From Acrocarpospora macrocephala (GTDB lineage: Bacteria > Actinomycetota > Actinomycetes > Streptosporangiales > Streptosporangiaceae), in NCBI RefSeq assembly GCF_009687865.1, contig NZ_BLAE01000010.1, positions 41,992-105,991 of the forward strand: 64,000 nucleotides of DNA, written 5' to 3'. This document shows, in pieces, positions 24,968 to 33,822 of this stretch. Within the stretch, counting starts at the first letter, position 1; every line of letters starts with the position of its first letter. The position numbers and the translations under genes are program-made. The notes below the pieces were generated by a model. It made no database searches, was not told the origin of the DNA, and saw only the letters and a list, made by a program, of their open reading frames with translations.

Positions 24968-25960
24968 TTATACGATGACAACGACCTTTCCCCTGGCATG
25001 TCCTTTTTCGAGGTAAGCGATGGCCTCGGGGACTTCGTTCAGCTGATAGGTCCGATCGATAACTGGTGCGATCTTTCCCGCCTCGAGAAGACCGCTCAGA
25101 ACGGTGAGATCGTCCTGGCTCTCCCTCGCCAGAAAGGAAACCATCGTCTGGCTCACGATTCGTGAGAGCACGATCAGCTTGAGCACGCCGATCACAGGGC
25201 CGGCCCACTGGCCCTTGGCCGGCGCGGCTCCCACAAGTATTCCCCGGTGAGCGAGGGCTCGCCTGCTTTCCGCTGGGGTCCGGTTTCCCACCAGGTCGAC
25301 AAGCACGTCATAGCGCTGCCCGGTACGGGTGAAATCCTCCTTGGTGTAGTCGATGACCTGATCGGCGCCGATCGACAGGACCATCTCAACGTTGGGTGTG
25401 CTGCACACGCCGGTCACCTCGGCGCCCAGCGCCTTGGCGATCTGCACCGCGAAAGTCCCGACACCGCCCGCCGCGCCGTTGACCAGAACCTTGTGCCCTG
25501 CCTGGATCCGTCCCTTGTCGCGCAGTGCCTGCAAGGCGCTCAACGCCGCCACCGGGACGGACGCCGCCTGCTCGAAGGTCAGGTTGGCCGGTTTCTTCGC
25601 CAGCATTCCGTTCTCGGGAAGGCTGGCGTACTCGGCGAACGACGCGGCGCGATCGACCAGGCCCACACCTCTGCCGCCGAACACCTCGTCCCCCGGCTGG
25701 AACTTGGTGACGTTCCTGCCTACGGCTTCGACGTGTCCCGCCAGGTCTCCACCCATTCCGCAGGTCTTGGGGCGGAAGAGGCCGAACTGGGTCCGGGCGA
25801 TGTACGGCTTACCCCGCATAAAGTGCCAGTCCAGCGGATTGACCGAGGCCGCACGCACCCGGATCAACACCTCATCGTCGTTGACGGCGGGCACATCGAC
25901 GTCCTGGAGTCGGAGGACGACCTCAGGCGAACCGTAAGAGTAGTAGCGGATTGCCTTCAT
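24968..25960 (-). CDS. Zinc-independent medium-chain dehydrogenase (quinone-oxidoreductase type)
   Basis: The product (330 residues) is a medium-chain reductase: MKAIRYYSYGSPEVV, the GroES-like domain with VRAASVNPLDWHFMRG and GMGGDLAGHVEAVG, then VLVNGAAGGVGTFAVQIAKA (NADPH-binding AxxGxxG) and the C-terminal GHARGKVVVIV. The zinc-ligand cysteines of alcohol dehydrogenase are not in place, so it belongs with NADPH:quinone/enone reductases. ATG at 25960 is preceded by GAGG; ATG at 25972 and the open frame to 25978 are alternatives. It diverges from the LuxR regulator gene, which may control it. Confidence 0.88.
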   Translation of the reverse strand: MKAIRYYSYGSPEVVLRLQDVDVPAVNDDEVLIRVRAASVNPLDWHFMRGKPYIARTQFGLFRPKTCGMGGDLAGHVEAVGRNVTKFQPGDEVFGGRGVGLVDRAASFAEYASLPENGMLAKKPANLTFEQAASVPVAALSALQALRDKGRIQAGHKVLVNGAAGGVGTFAVQIAKALGAEVTGVCSTPNVEMVLSIGADQVIDYTKEDFTRTGQRYDVLVDLVGNRTPAESRRALAHRGILVGAAPAKGQWAGPVIGVLKLIVLSRIVSQTMVSFLARESQDDLTVLSGLLEAGKIAPVIDRTYQLNEVPEAIAYLEKGHARGKVVVIV

Positions 25961-26106
25961 GGTGCGCCTCATATTCACCGATTCAGAACCCTCTCACGCG
26001 AGCGTGCGTCGGCCGCCAGCCTAGGCAGCACGCGAGAACGTCGAAATCACTGAAATTCGTGATTAGGTGGCTAAACCCGATCGGCGGCGTAGCGGTAGTA
26101 AAGTCC

Positions 26107-28404
26107 ATGCCAACCATGGCCAGACCCCCGCGCCGCTCCGGCAACCTGCAGGCGGAGACGACCAGCTTCATAGGCCGCCGCCGCGAGCTGGCAGAAGTCA
26201 GGAGGAAACTCACCGAGGCCCGCCTGGTCAGCCTCGTCGGGCCTGGCGGGGTCGGCAAGACACGCGTCGCGATCCGGATCGCGACCGACCTCGGACGTGG
26301 CTTCCCCGGCGGCGCGTGGTTCGTCGAGCTCGCTGAAGTACGGGATCCCGCACTGGTCGGCGACGCCGTCATCGTGGCCCTGGACCTGCGGAACCAGGTA
26401 GTCACCGATCCCCTGGCCCTGCTCCTGTCCTACCTACGGGACAAGGAACTGTTGCTGGTGGTGGACAACTGTGAGCATCTACTCGAAGCAACCGCTCGGC
26501 TCGTGACCGAAGTCATGAAGGCGGCGCCAGGTGTGCGCGTGATGGTCACCAGCCGGGAGCCGCTCGCGGTGCCGGGTGAGCACGTGGTGCCCATCCCCCC
26601 TCTCGAACTGCCTTCGACTCACGTGGCCACGCCTCTCACCCAGCTGCGGCAGAACGAGGCGGTCATGCTGTTCGTGGAACGGGCCGCCGCCGGATCAGGC
26701 AGGTTCGAGCTGGCGGCCGCGAATCAGGCGAGCGTGGTCGATCTGTGCCGCCGCCTCGACGGTTTGCCGCTGGCGATCGAACTGGCGGCGGTCAGGACAC
26801 GGGTCCTCACCGTCGAGCAGATCCTCGATCGCCTGACCGACCGGTTCGGTCTGCTCACCGGAGGAGGCCGCGTCGTGCCGCCGCGTCAGCAAACGCTGCG
26901 CACCACCATCGACTGGAGCCACGACCTGCTGGCGGCAGGCGAGCAGACGCTGCTGCGGCGGCTGTGCGTGTTCGCGGGCAGGTTCACCCTCGACGACATC
27001 GAATCGGTTTGCGCATCCGACGACGTTCCGGCAGCGCACGCGCTCGGCTTCCTGTCATCGCTCGTCGACAAGTCCCTGGTGATGAAAGAGGACGCCAAGG
27101 GCTTCGCCTGTTATCACCTGCACGAGACCATGCGCGAATATGCCCGCCTCAAGTTGCGGGAGGCCGGTGAGGAAGAAACCGTCGCGCGGCGATGCGCCGA
27201 GTACTACGAGTCGAGGTGCCGTCGATCTGCGGCCGAAGCTCGATATCGGCTTGTGGAGTGGCTCGAATGGATGGATCTGGAAATCGACAACGTCCGATCG
27301 ATCCTGCGGCGATGCATGACTCCGGAGGGCTCGCTACGCGGAATCGCCCTCGCCTACGCCCTCGGCTGGTATTGGATGACCCGCGCGACCAGTGAAGGCG
27401 TCCGGTGGCTCGACGAATTGCTCGCGCGTGGAGGCGGCGATTCCCGGACGCACGCCAAGGCTTACTTCATGCGCGGGTTCCTGGCCGTGTTGCAGTCTGA
27501 TCCCGTGGCCGCCAGGCCGGCGCTTGACCGAGCGGTGTCGGCGGCCCGGGAAGCGGGCCTGCCCAGCCTGCTGTCGCAATCCCTCTCGCTGGCATCGATC
27601 GCCGCGAGCATGGCCGATGATCGCGCGTCGGCCGAACGTTTGGCCGATGCGGCCCAGGTGCCCGCGAAGGATCTTCCCGCGACGCTCATGTCGCTCCAGG
27701 CGCGGGCGCTCAACGGTCTTTTCGCCGGCGACCTCGACGTAGTCAGGTCCGCGGCGAGGGAGGGCGCACGGCTGAGCCGGGAAGCGGGCGACCTCTACAG
27801 CCTCGGCATGATGCTGATGAACCTGGGCTTGGCCACGCTGATCGCCGGTGATCTCGACGGGTCGGAGCCGCTGCTCGCGGAAGCCCTGAGGATCGCGGAA
27901 CAGATCGATGACCGGGTGGCACAGCACCATTTGCTCTACGCGTCAGGCTGCCACGCGGCGAGTTCCGGCCAAGCGCGGTTGGCGGCACAGCTGTTCGGGG
28001 CGGCCGAAACCGTGCGAACGAGCATCGGCGCGAGCGTCTTGTCATTCCTTGGCCCATTGCTGGCCCGGGCCGAGAATTCGGCGACAGCGGCGCTGGGGGC
28101 GCCCGGGTTCGAGGCAGAGTTCGATACCGGGAAACAGCTGAGCCGAGACGCCGCGATCGGACTCGCGCTCGGCGAGCCGACGCCCGTCGCCGCCGCTTCA
28201 GACGACGTCGGCGCTCCGCCGCTGGGGAAGCGGGAAGCGGAGGTCGCACGGTTGATCGCCGAAGGCCTGAGCAACAAGCAGATCGGAACGCGTCTCTTCA
28301 TATCCGAGCACACCGTCGACAGTCATGTCCGCAGCATCCTGAACAAGCTGGGGTTCAACTCGCGTACGCAGATCGCCGCCTGGATGGCGTCGCCGAAACG
28401 GTAA
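26107..28404 (+). CDS. LuxR-family regulator with N-terminal NB-ARC ATPase
   Basis: The 765-residue product starts with TSFIGRRRELAEVRRKLTEA, then a P-loop GPGGVGKT (residues 45-52), Walker B LLLVVDNCEH (about 115-124) and the VTSREPLAVPGEHV sensor stretch. The middle (about 380-690) is helical and TPR-like. The C-terminus is a LuxR/GerE helix-turn-helix: LGKREAEVARLIAEGLSNKQ, then IGTRLFISEHTVDSHVRSIL. This is the large ATP-dependent activator (LAL-like) class common in actinomycetes. ATG at 26107 is preferred, with ATG at 26116 also possible; the open frame to 25951 overlaps the divergent dehydrogenase gene and is unlikely. The target genes are unknown; the divergent dehydrogenase is the obvious candidate. 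Confidence 0.88.
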   Translation: MPTMARPPRRSGNLQAETTSFIGRRRELAEVRRKLTEARLVSLVGPGGVGKTRVAIRIATDLGRGFPGGAWFVELAEVRDPALVGDAVIVALDLRNQVVTDPLALLLSYLRDKELLLVVDNCEHLLEATARLVTEVMKAAPGVRVMVTSREPLAVPGEHVVPIPPLELPSTHVATPLTQLRQNEAVMLFVERAAAGSGRFELAAANQASVVDLCRRLDGLPLAIELAAVRTRVLTVEQILDRLTDRFGLLTGGGRVVPPRQQTLRTTIDWSHDLLAAGEQTLLRRLCVFAGRFTLDDIESVCASDDVPAAHALGFLSSLVDKSLVMKEDAKGFACYHLHETMREYARLKLREAGEEETVARRCAEYYESRCRRSAAEARYRLVEWLEWMDLEIDNVRSILRRCMTPEGSLRGIALAYALGWYWMTRATSEGVRWLDELLARGGGDSRTHAKAYFMRGFLAVLQSDPVAARPALDRAVSAAREAGLPSLLSQSLSLASIAASMADDRASAERLADAAQVPAKDLPATLMSLQARALNGLFAGDLDVVRSAAREGARLSREAGDLYSLGMMLMNLGLATLIAGDLDGSEPLLAEALRIAEQIDDRVAQHHLLYASGCHAASSGQARLAAQLFGAAETVRTSIGASVLSFLGPLLARAENSATAALGAPGFEAEFDTGKQLSRDAAIGLALGEPTPVAAASDDVGAPPLGKREAEVARLIAEGLSNKQIGTRLFISEHTVDSHVRSILNKLGFNSRTQIAAWMASPKR

Positions 28405-28442
28405 CCCCCGCCTATCGGCGGATGGCCTATGCCCGGGAGCGG

Positions 28443-28662
28443 TCAGCGTTCGATTACCAGGGCCAGCCCTTGGCCGACGCCTATGCACACCACCGGCGAT
28501 GGCGATCGAGGCATCGCCGTACGCGATGGCGCGCGCCGCCTGGATGGCGGCCTCCAAGCCGCACAGCCGGTTGACGGTGGCGCCGGGGACCGTGACGGGC
28601 AGGCCCGCGAGCAGCACGGCCATGCGGGCGACGTCGCGGTTCTCCTCGCCGGCGCCGTTGGC
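28443..28662 (-). pseudogene. Thiolase remnant with internal deletion
   Basis: The minus strand shows two pieces of an acetyl-CoA acetyltransferase-type thiolase. One frame reads NGAGEENRDVARMAVLLAGL, then PVTVPGATVNRLCG (the active-site Cys region, lacking the usual Ser-Gly after it) and ARAIAYGDASIAIAGG. At about 28490 another frame takes over with CIGVGQGLALVIER and a TGA at 28443, the canonical thiolase C-terminus. Some 300 codons between the two are gone, and the N-terminus is missing. It is therefore non-functional. It probably belonged to an aromatic or fatty-acid pathway, in keeping with the catabolic island that starts just beyond it. Confidence 0.8.
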
Positions 28663-28706
28663 GGTGGCGGGGTCGGGCTGTCGTGAGTCACAACAGCTCA
28701 CGCTAG

Positions 28707-28714
28707 TGTCGACA
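28707..28714. promoter_or_regulatory. TGTCGACA operator-like site 1
   Basis: Palindrome TGTCGACA, 240 bp upstream of the ABC-importer operon, in the region between the thiolase remnant and that operon. It is the first of nine intergenic copies around regulon 1. Confidence 0.6.
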
Positions 28715-28804
28715 GTTTTTATCGTCAAGGGCGGCCAACCGAGGCGCTTCCGCGCCTGTCCATGCACCCATCCGCACCGACGCTGGCGTGCGAACTGGCC
28801 AGAA

Positions 28805-28812
28805 TGTCGACA
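28805..28812. promoter_or_regulatory. TGTCGACA operator-like site 2
   Basis: Second copy upstream of the ABC-importer operon, 50 bp from site 3. The flank GAATGTCGACAGATT is only partly symmetric outside the 8-bp core. Confidence 0.6.
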
Positions 28813-28854
28813 GATTTTGCGTCAATTCAGCATCGGACGCTTGACCGGGCCTTG

Positions 28855-28862
28855 TGTCGACA
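28855..28862. promoter_or_regulatory. TGTCGACA operator-like site 3
   Basis: Third copy, 92 bp before the start codon of the substrate-binding protein gene; the closest to the presumed promoter. Confidence 0.62.
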
Positions 28863-28953
28863 GTAGGTTTCGGACACATTACGACTGGGTGCACGGCCGG
28901 CCGCAGACCTGGCCCACTTCGCACTTACCGGTAACGTCCCGCAGAGGAGCAAC

Positions 28954-29982
28954 ATGTCGCGAGGTTCGTTGGGCCGGGCGGGCCGGACCCGCCTTGCCGC
29001 CACTATCGCCATCATCGTCGCCGCCGCCGGCACACTCAGCGCCTGTGGCGGTGGCGACGCCCCGGACGGCACGGGCGGGGACGGTACCGGCAACACCAGC
29101 AGCATCACCGTCCTCCGCTCGACGGGCGCGACGTTCGAGCCGCTGTACATCGCCGAGGAGCAGGGCTACTTCAAGGAGGCCGGCCTGAACGTGACCATCA
29201 AGCCCGGCGCCGCCGACACCTCGCAGAACGCGCCCTCGATCGTCAACGGCGAGGCGCAGTTCGCCATGACCGACAGCCCGGGCTTCCTCAAGGCGGCCGC
29301 GTCCAAACTGCCGGTCCAGATCGTGTCCGCGCTGCAGGTCGCGACCAGGAAGACCCCGCCGAGCGACGGTCTCATGGTCAAGCCGGACAGCCCGATCAAG
29401 TCCTTCGCCGACGTCGGCGGCAAGACGATCGCCGTGGCGGCGCTCGGTGGCAGCGTGCAGTTCGTCACCGAATACGCGGCCAAGCAGGCCGGCGTCGACC
29501 CGTCGACGATCAAGTTCGTGGCGCTGCCGCTGAACGGCCTGGTCGACGCGGTCAAGAACGGCCAGGTCGACGCGGCACACACGTTCGCGTCGTTCTTCGA
29601 CGCGGCCAAGGCCCAAGGCCTGACCGCCATCGGCGAAGGCACCAACATCATACCGGGCCTGCCGCAGTCGGTGCTGTTCGCCGACAGGACCTGGCTCGCG
29701 GCCAACGCCGCCGCGGCCAAGAAGTTCACCGACGCCGTCGCCAAGGCGGTGACCTACGCCAACTCGCATCCGGACGACGTGCGCGCGATCGACGTCAAGT
29801 ACACGACGATGGCGCCTGAGTACATCAAGAACCGGCAGATCCAGATCTACAGCGCCGAGGTCGACAAGAGTGTCGTGTCCATGATCATCAAGGAGATGCT
29901 GGGGTTCGGGCTGCTCAAGGCGGCCCCGGACGAGAGCACGATCTACTGGGACCAGATGCCGACCACCACGAGGTCGGAGTGA
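28954..29982 (+). CDS. ABC importer substrate-binding lipoprotein (NMT1/TauA type)
   Basis: The 342-residue product has a lipoprotein signal with lipobox LSAC (Cys31) followed by a Gly-rich linker. The mature part is an NMT1/THI5/SsuA-type solute-binding protein: FEPLYIAEEQGYFKEAGLNV, then GEAQFAMTDSPGFLKAA, FADVGGKTIAVAALGGSVQF and KNGQVDAAHTFASFFDA. This family feeds ABC importers of sulfonates, nitrate, pyrimidine precursors and, in catabolic clusters, aromatic acids. ATG follows GCAGAGGAGCAAC. It opens the operon with two permeases, an ATPase and a VOC protein; the three TGTCGACA sites upstream suggest control by the GntR regulator. Confidence 0.93.
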   Translation: MSRGSLGRAGRTRLAATIAIIVAAAGTLSACGGGDAPDGTGGDGTGNTSSITVLRSTGATFEPLYIAEEQGYFKEAGLNVTIKPGAADTSQNAPSIVNGEAQFAMTDSPGFLKAAASKLPVQIVSALQVATRKTPPSDGLMVKPDSPIKSFADVGGKTIAVAALGGSVQFVTEYAAKQAGVDPSTIKFVALPLNGLVDAVKNGQVDAAHTFASFFDAAKAQGLTAIGEGTNIIPGLPQSVLFADRTWLAANAAAAKKFTDAVAKAVTYANSHPDDVRAIDVKYTTMAPEYIKNRQIQIYSAEVDKSVVSMIIKEMLGFGLLKAAPDESTIYWDQMPTTTRSE

Positions 29983-29989
29983 CCGCATC

Positions 29990-30826
29990 ATGACCACACC
30001 GGTCCAAGCGGCGACCACCGAGGTCTTGGAGCCCGCCGCGGCGGGCTCCAAGACCCGTGGCCGACGGGCGAGGGTCCACGCGTACCAGCTGCTGTGCGTG
30101 GTCCTCGTATTGCTGCTCTGGGGCGCGGTGACCGTGTCCGGGCTTTTCACCGCGTCGTCCTTGCCCAGCCCCGCTTCGGTGGCCACCGAGTGGCTGCACC
30201 TGCTCGGCGCCCCGGTGTTCTGGCAGGCGGTCTGGGACACGCTGCGCGGCGCGCTCGTCGGGCTCCTGTTCGCGGGGGCCGTCGGCGTGCCACTCGGCCT
30301 CGTCACCGGCACCTACGCGGCCGCCGAGCTCTCCTCGCGCATCCTGGTCGACTTCCTCCGGTCGTTCCCGGTCATCGCGCTGCTGCCGGTGTTCCTGCTC
30401 GTGCTCGGCTCGACGCCCGAGATGAAGTCCACCGTGGTCTTCATCGCCTGCGTCTTCCCGATCTTCCTGCAGGCCCAGTACGGCGCCCGCAGCGTGCCCC
30501 CGATGATCTCGGAAACGGTGCGGGCGTACCGGATCCCCCGCCTGCTGCGCTACACCAAGGTGGTGCTGCCCAGCGCGACGCCGTCCATCATGACCGGCCT
30601 CCGGCTGGCCGCCACCACCTCGATCCTGGTCGCCATCGGCGTCGAGATCCTCACCACTCTGCCGGGGATCGGGCATGAGGTCACCCAGCACCAGCAGAAC
30701 GGCAATTCGGCCGTCGCGTTCGGCTACATCTTCACCGCCGGCCTGCTCGGGTACGGCATCAACCGCGGGTCGATGCTGCTCGAATCGATCCTGCTCCGCT
30801 GGCGCCCGCCGGCGCACACGGTCTGA
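29990..30826 (+). CDS. ABC importer permease 1 (SsuC/TauC type)
   Basis: The 278-residue product has about six membrane segments and the BPD-transporter signature with the ATPase-contacting EAA loop, here ISETVRAYRIPRLLRYTKVV followed by LPSATPSIMTGLRLA. The N-terminal 28 residues are a polar, basic cytoplasmic extension. The start ATG lies 7 bp after the binding-protein gene with GGAGTGA overlapping its end. It would form a heterodimer with the next permease, since the two differ in sequence. Substrate is unknown but shared with the adjacent binding protein. Confidence 0.92.
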   Translation: MTTPVQAATTEVLEPAAAGSKTRGRRARVHAYQLLCVVLVLLLWGAVTVSGLFTASSLPSPASVATEWLHLLGAPVFWQAVWDTLRGALVGLLFAGAVGVPLGLVTGTYAAAELSSRILVDFLRSFPVIALLPVFLLVLGSTPEMKSTVVFIACVFPIFLQAQYGARSVPPMISETVRAYRIPRLLRYTKVVLPSATPSIMTGLRLAATTSILVAIGVEILTTLPGIGHEVTQHQQNGNSAVAFGYIFTAGLLGYGINRGSMLLESILLRWRPPAHTV

Positions 30827-30836
30827 GGGGAGCCCG

Positions 30837-31658
30837 GTGTCCCGCACGTTCCTGGTCTCGGCACTCAACCAGCTGTGGTTGCCTGTGCTCGTCATCGTGC
30901 TGCTGTGGGTCGGCACAGCCGGCAGCACCAACTTCTACTTTCCGCCGTTCGGCGACATGGTCGGCGCGATGGGGGCCAACCTCGCGCACGGCGGCCTCCT
31001 TGAGGACCTGTGGTTCAGCCTCAAGAACATCCTCGCCGGGCTCGGGCTCGCCATCGTCGTCGGCGTGCTCGCCGGGCTGATCATCGGCGAGCACCGCCGG
31101 CTGCGCGAGTCGCTCGGCCCCGTCCTCGACTTCGCCCGGGCCACCCCGACCGTCGCGTTCGTGCCGGTCATCATCCTCACCCTGGGCATCGGCGCGACGC
31201 CGAAGATCTTTCTGATCTTCCTGGGCTCGCTGTGGCCGATCCTGCTCAACACGATCAGCGGCGTCGAGGGCATCAACCCGGCCGTCCTGGAGACCGCGCG
31301 CAGCTACCGGATCCCCTGGCAGCTGCGGCTGCGCCGGGTCATCCTGCCGGGCGCGACGCCGCAGATCGTGGCCGGCGTGCGGGTCGCGCTGTCGGTGGCC
31401 GTCGTGCTCATGGTGGTCAGCGAGATCTACGGGTCGCCGGTCGGGCTGGGCAACTTCATCCTGCGGAGCGGCAGCAGCTTCGCGGTCACCGACACCTGGG
31501 GCGGGACCCTCCTGATCGGACTGCTCGGCTATGGGCTGAGCGTGGTACTGCTGGCCGTGGAACACGTGCTGCTCGGGTGGTACTTCCAGCGGCCTCCCCG
31601 AGTCCGCCGCAACACGCAGGGCCTGGCCCTGCTCGAACGAGAGGCCCTCACCCGATGA
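30837..31658 (+). CDS. ABC importer permease 2 (SsuC/TauC type)
   Basis: The 273-residue product is the second permease: MSRTFLVSALNQLWLPVLVI at the start, an RATPTVAFVPVIILTLGIGA helix and the EAA-like loop VLETARSYRIPWQLRLRRVI followed by LPGATPQIVAGVRVALS. GTG at 30837 follows GAGGGGAG; a longer open frame from 30675 overlaps the previous gene and is rejected. Its last bases overlap the ATPase start codon (ATGA), so translation is coupled. Confidence 0.92.
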   Translation: MSRTFLVSALNQLWLPVLVIVLLWVGTAGSTNFYFPPFGDMVGAMGANLAHGGLLEDLWFSLKNILAGLGLAIVVGVLAGLIIGEHRRLRESLGPVLDFARATPTVAFVPVIILTLGIGATPKIFLIFLGSLWPILLNTISGVEGINPAVLETARSYRIPWQLRLRRVILPGATPQIVAGVRVALSVAVVLMVVSEIYGSPVGLGNFILRSGSSFAVTDTWGGTLLIGLLGYGLSVVLLAVEHVLLGWYFQRPPRVRRNTQGLALLEREALTR

Positions 31659-32476
31659 GCGACTCCGACCGGCTGGCCCCCCTTTCGGTCACCGGCCTGC
31701 ACAAGAGCTACGGCCACCACGCCGTGCTCGCCGACCTCAACCTGTCCGTGGAGCCTGGCTCGTTCGTCTGCATCGTCGGGCCCTCCGGCGCCGGCAAGAC
31801 GACGCTGCTGCGCTGCCTGTCCGGGCTGCTCGCCCCCACCTCCGGGTCGGTGCGGTACGGCGACCGGCCGGTGAACCAGCCCTTGGCGGAGATCGCGGTC
31901 GTGTTCCAGGATTACCGCGGCTCGCTGTTGCCGTGGATGCGGGTGCGGGACAATGTCGCCTTCCCCCTGGAGGGGCGCGGGGTGAGCCGTTCGGCACGCC
32001 GGGCCCGGGCCGACGAATGCCTGGCCGCGGTCGGCCTGCCCGGCGTCGGCGACAAGTACCCCTGGCAGCTCTCGGGCGGCATGCAGCAGCGGGTCGCGAT
32101 CGCCCGCGGCCTCGCGTACGACGCGGCCGTGCTGCTCATGGACGAACCCTTCGGCTCGGTCGACGCGCAGGCCCGGTTCGACCTGGAGGACCTCGTCCTG
32201 CGGCTGCGCCGCGATCTCGGCATCACCGTCATCGTCGTCACGCACGACATCGACGAGGCGGTGTACCTGGGCGACCGGGTGATCGTCCTCGGTGGACAGC
32301 CGGCGACAGTGATCGACAACCTCACCGTCGACCTCGGCCAGGACCGCGACCAGATCCACACCCGGGCGCTGCCCCGCTTCGCCGAGCTGCGCACGCGGGT
32401 GCTGACCCGCATCCGCGGCGGCGCGGCGGCACCGGACCCCGCGCCCCCGGCTCAGCTGGACGTGAGCCGCACATGA
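31655..32476 (+). CDS. ABC importer ATPase (SsuB/TauB type)
   Basis: The 273-residue product has Walker A GPSGAGKTT, the Q-loop VVFQDYRGSLLPW, signature LSGGMQQRVAIARGL, Walker B VLLMDEPFGSVD and the H-loop VVTHDIDEAVYLGD. It drives the importer formed with the two upstream permeases. The C-terminus has an extra Ala/Pro-rich tail (RGGAAAPDPAPPAQ). ATG at 31655 overlaps the stop codon of the permease gene, and its own stop overlaps the start of the VOC gene. Confidence 0.95.
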   Translation: MSDSDRLAPLSVTGLHKSYGHHAVLADLNLSVEPGSFVCIVGPSGAGKTTLLRCLSGLLAPTSGSVRYGDRPVNQPLAEIAVVFQDYRGSLLPWMRVRDNVAFPLEGRGVSRSARRARADECLAAVGLPGVGDKYPWQLSGGMQQRVAIARGLAYDAAVLLMDEPFGSVDAQARFDLEDLVLRLRRDLGITVIVVTHDIDEAVYLGDRVIVLGGQPATVIDNLTVDLGQDRDQIHTRALPRFAELRTRVLTRIRGGAAAPDPAPPAQLDVSRT

Positions 32477-32898
32477 GCCGCATGATGGTTCGGTTCGACC
32501 ACGTCGGCATCTCGGTGCCCGACCTCGAGGCCGCCACCGCGTGGTACTGCGCCGCGCTCGATCTCACGGCCGCGCCGCCGTTCGCCGTGGCCGGCACCGA
32601 CCTGCGCGGCGTCATGCTGCTGCACGAGGAGAGCGGCTACCGCATCGAGCTGCTGCACCGGCCGGACGCCGGGCCGGGCCTGGCCGCCGGCAGCGCCCTC
32701 GAGGCGGTGGGCACCCTCGGCTACGGGCACATGTGCCTGTGCGTCGAGGAGGTCCAGGCCGAGTACGACCGGCTCATCGCGGCCGGCGCCACGACCCGGA
32801 TGACGCCGTCACCGGCGCCCCGGGCGGGCGCGACCGTCTCGTACGTCGCCGACCCCTGGGGCAACCTCATCGAGCTCATCGACCGCAAGGAAGCCTAG
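32473..32898 (+). CDS. VOC-fold protein (glyoxalase/epimerase-like)
   Basis: The 141-residue product is a single vicinal-oxygen-chelate domain pair: MVRFDHVGISVPDLEAATAW with the first metal His, IELLHRP with an acidic/His strand, LGYGHMCLCVEEVQAEYDRL with the second His and WGNLIELIDRKEA with the C-terminal Glu. The spacing fits lactoylglutathione lyase or methylmalonyl-CoA-epimerase-like proteins; in a catabolic operon an isomerase or small dioxygenase role is equally possible. ATG overlaps the ATPase stop (ATGA), so it is the last gene of the importer operon and its substrate is probably the imported compound or a product. Confidence 0.85.
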   Translation: MSRMMVRFDHVGISVPDLEAATAWYCAALDLTAAPPFAVAGTDLRGVMLLHEESGYRIELLHRPDAGPGLAAGSALEAVGTLGYGHMCLCVEEVQAEYDRLIAAGATTRMTPSPAPRAGATVSYVADPWGNLIELIDRKEA

Positions 32899-32952
32899 GC
32901 GCGCACCCCAGGCGGTCGGCAAAGACGCACGCGGCCGGCGACTGGGGCGCGC
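32899..32952. terminator. Imperfect hairpin between convergent genes
   Basis: GCGCGCACCCCAG (32899-32911) pairs with CTGGGGCGCGC (32942-32952), leaving a small bulge and a 30-base loop, and is followed by TTTCCTG. It lies between the VOC gene and the convergent SDR gene and can stop both transcripts. Confidence 0.5.
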
Positions 32953-32963
32953 TTTCCTGTCAT

Positions 32964-33737
32964 TCAGGCGGCCGTGACACCGCCGTCGATGCCGAACGCG
33001 GCGCCGGTGACCCAGTTCGCCTCGTCGGAGGCCAGGTACACGGCGCACCAAGCGATGTCATCGGGCACGCCGAGCCTGCCGAGCAGCGTGCGGGCGGTGA
33101 CGGTCGCCGCGATGTCGCCGGAGGCGAGGCCCGCGCTCGCGGTCGCCGCGGTCTGGATCAGCCCGGGGGCGATGCTGTTGGCCCGGATGCCGTGCGGGCC
33201 GCCCTCCACCGCCAGCTGACGCGTCATCGACAGCACCGCGCCCTTGGCCGCGCAGTGGGCGACCATCGCCAGGTGGCGGCTCCCGCGATAGGAGTTCACC
33301 GAGGCGAAGTTGATGATCGAGGCGTTGCCGCTGCGGATGAGCCAGGGCCAGGCCGCCTGGCAGGCGAGGAAGACGAGGTCCACCTCGCCGGCGATGGTGG
33401 GACGCCACTGCGTCTCGTAGTCCATCTCGCCGACGCCGGCCATGTGCGGCGGGATCGCGCCCGCGTTGACCAGGACGTCGACGCGGCCGTACTCGTCGGC
33501 CGCGGCCTGGACGTATCGCCGGGCGTCCTCGGGCCGGGTGAGGTCGATCGGGTGCAGCGACCGCAGTGGCGTGCCGCGCTCGGCCGCCTGGGCGACGGTC
33601 GCCTCGGCGGTCGCCGGGTTGATGTCGCACCCGAGCACGGTCGCCCCCTCGGCGGCGAACCGCAGCGCGATGCCCTGTCCGATGCCGGACCCGATGCCGG
33701 TGACGAGTGCGACCTTACCTGCCAGCCGATCAGCCAT
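32964..33737 (-). CDS. SDR with His in place of the catalytic Tyr
   Basis: The 257-residue product is an SDR: KVALVTGIGSGIGQGIALRF (NAD motif), DVLVNAGAIPPH in place of NNAG, IINFASVNSYRGSRH with the Ser, and IAPGLIQTAATA. At the position of the Tyr of YxxxK it reads VAHCAAKGAV, so the catalytic Tyr is His while the Lys remains. Such His variants do occur in SDRs, but activity cannot be assumed. The start has AAGGGACAGGA upstream. It is transcribed away from the importer operon from the promoter region with TGTCGACA sites 4 and 5, so it belongs to regulon 1. It could oxidise a hydroxylated intermediate. Confidence 0.88.
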   Translation of the reverse strand: MADRLAGKVALVTGIGSGIGQGIALRFAAEGATVLGCDINPATAEATVAQAAERGTPLRSLHPIDLTRPEDARRYVQAAADEYGRVDVLVNAGAIPPHMAGVGEMDYETQWRPTIAGEVDLVFLACQAAWPWLIRSGNASIINFASVNSYRGSRHLAMVAHCAAKGAVLSMTRQLAVEGGPHGIRANSIAPGLIQTAATASAGLASGDIAATVTARTLLGRLGVPDDIAWCAVYLASDEANWVTGAAFGIDGGVTAA

Positions 33738-33759
33738 TCCTGTCCCTTCGATGAGTGTA

Positions 33760-33767
33760 TGTCGACA
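33760..33767. promoter_or_regulatory. TGTCGACA operator-like site 4
   Basis: Lies 23 bp upstream of the leftward SDR start codon, flanked TATGTCGACACTA. It is 63 bp (centre to centre) from site 5, so one faces each divergent gene. Confidence 0.65.
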
Positions 33768-33822
33768 CTATCAAGCTATCACTCACGCTAGAAGACCGAT
33801 TTAGGGGATTTGATTTACTTTC

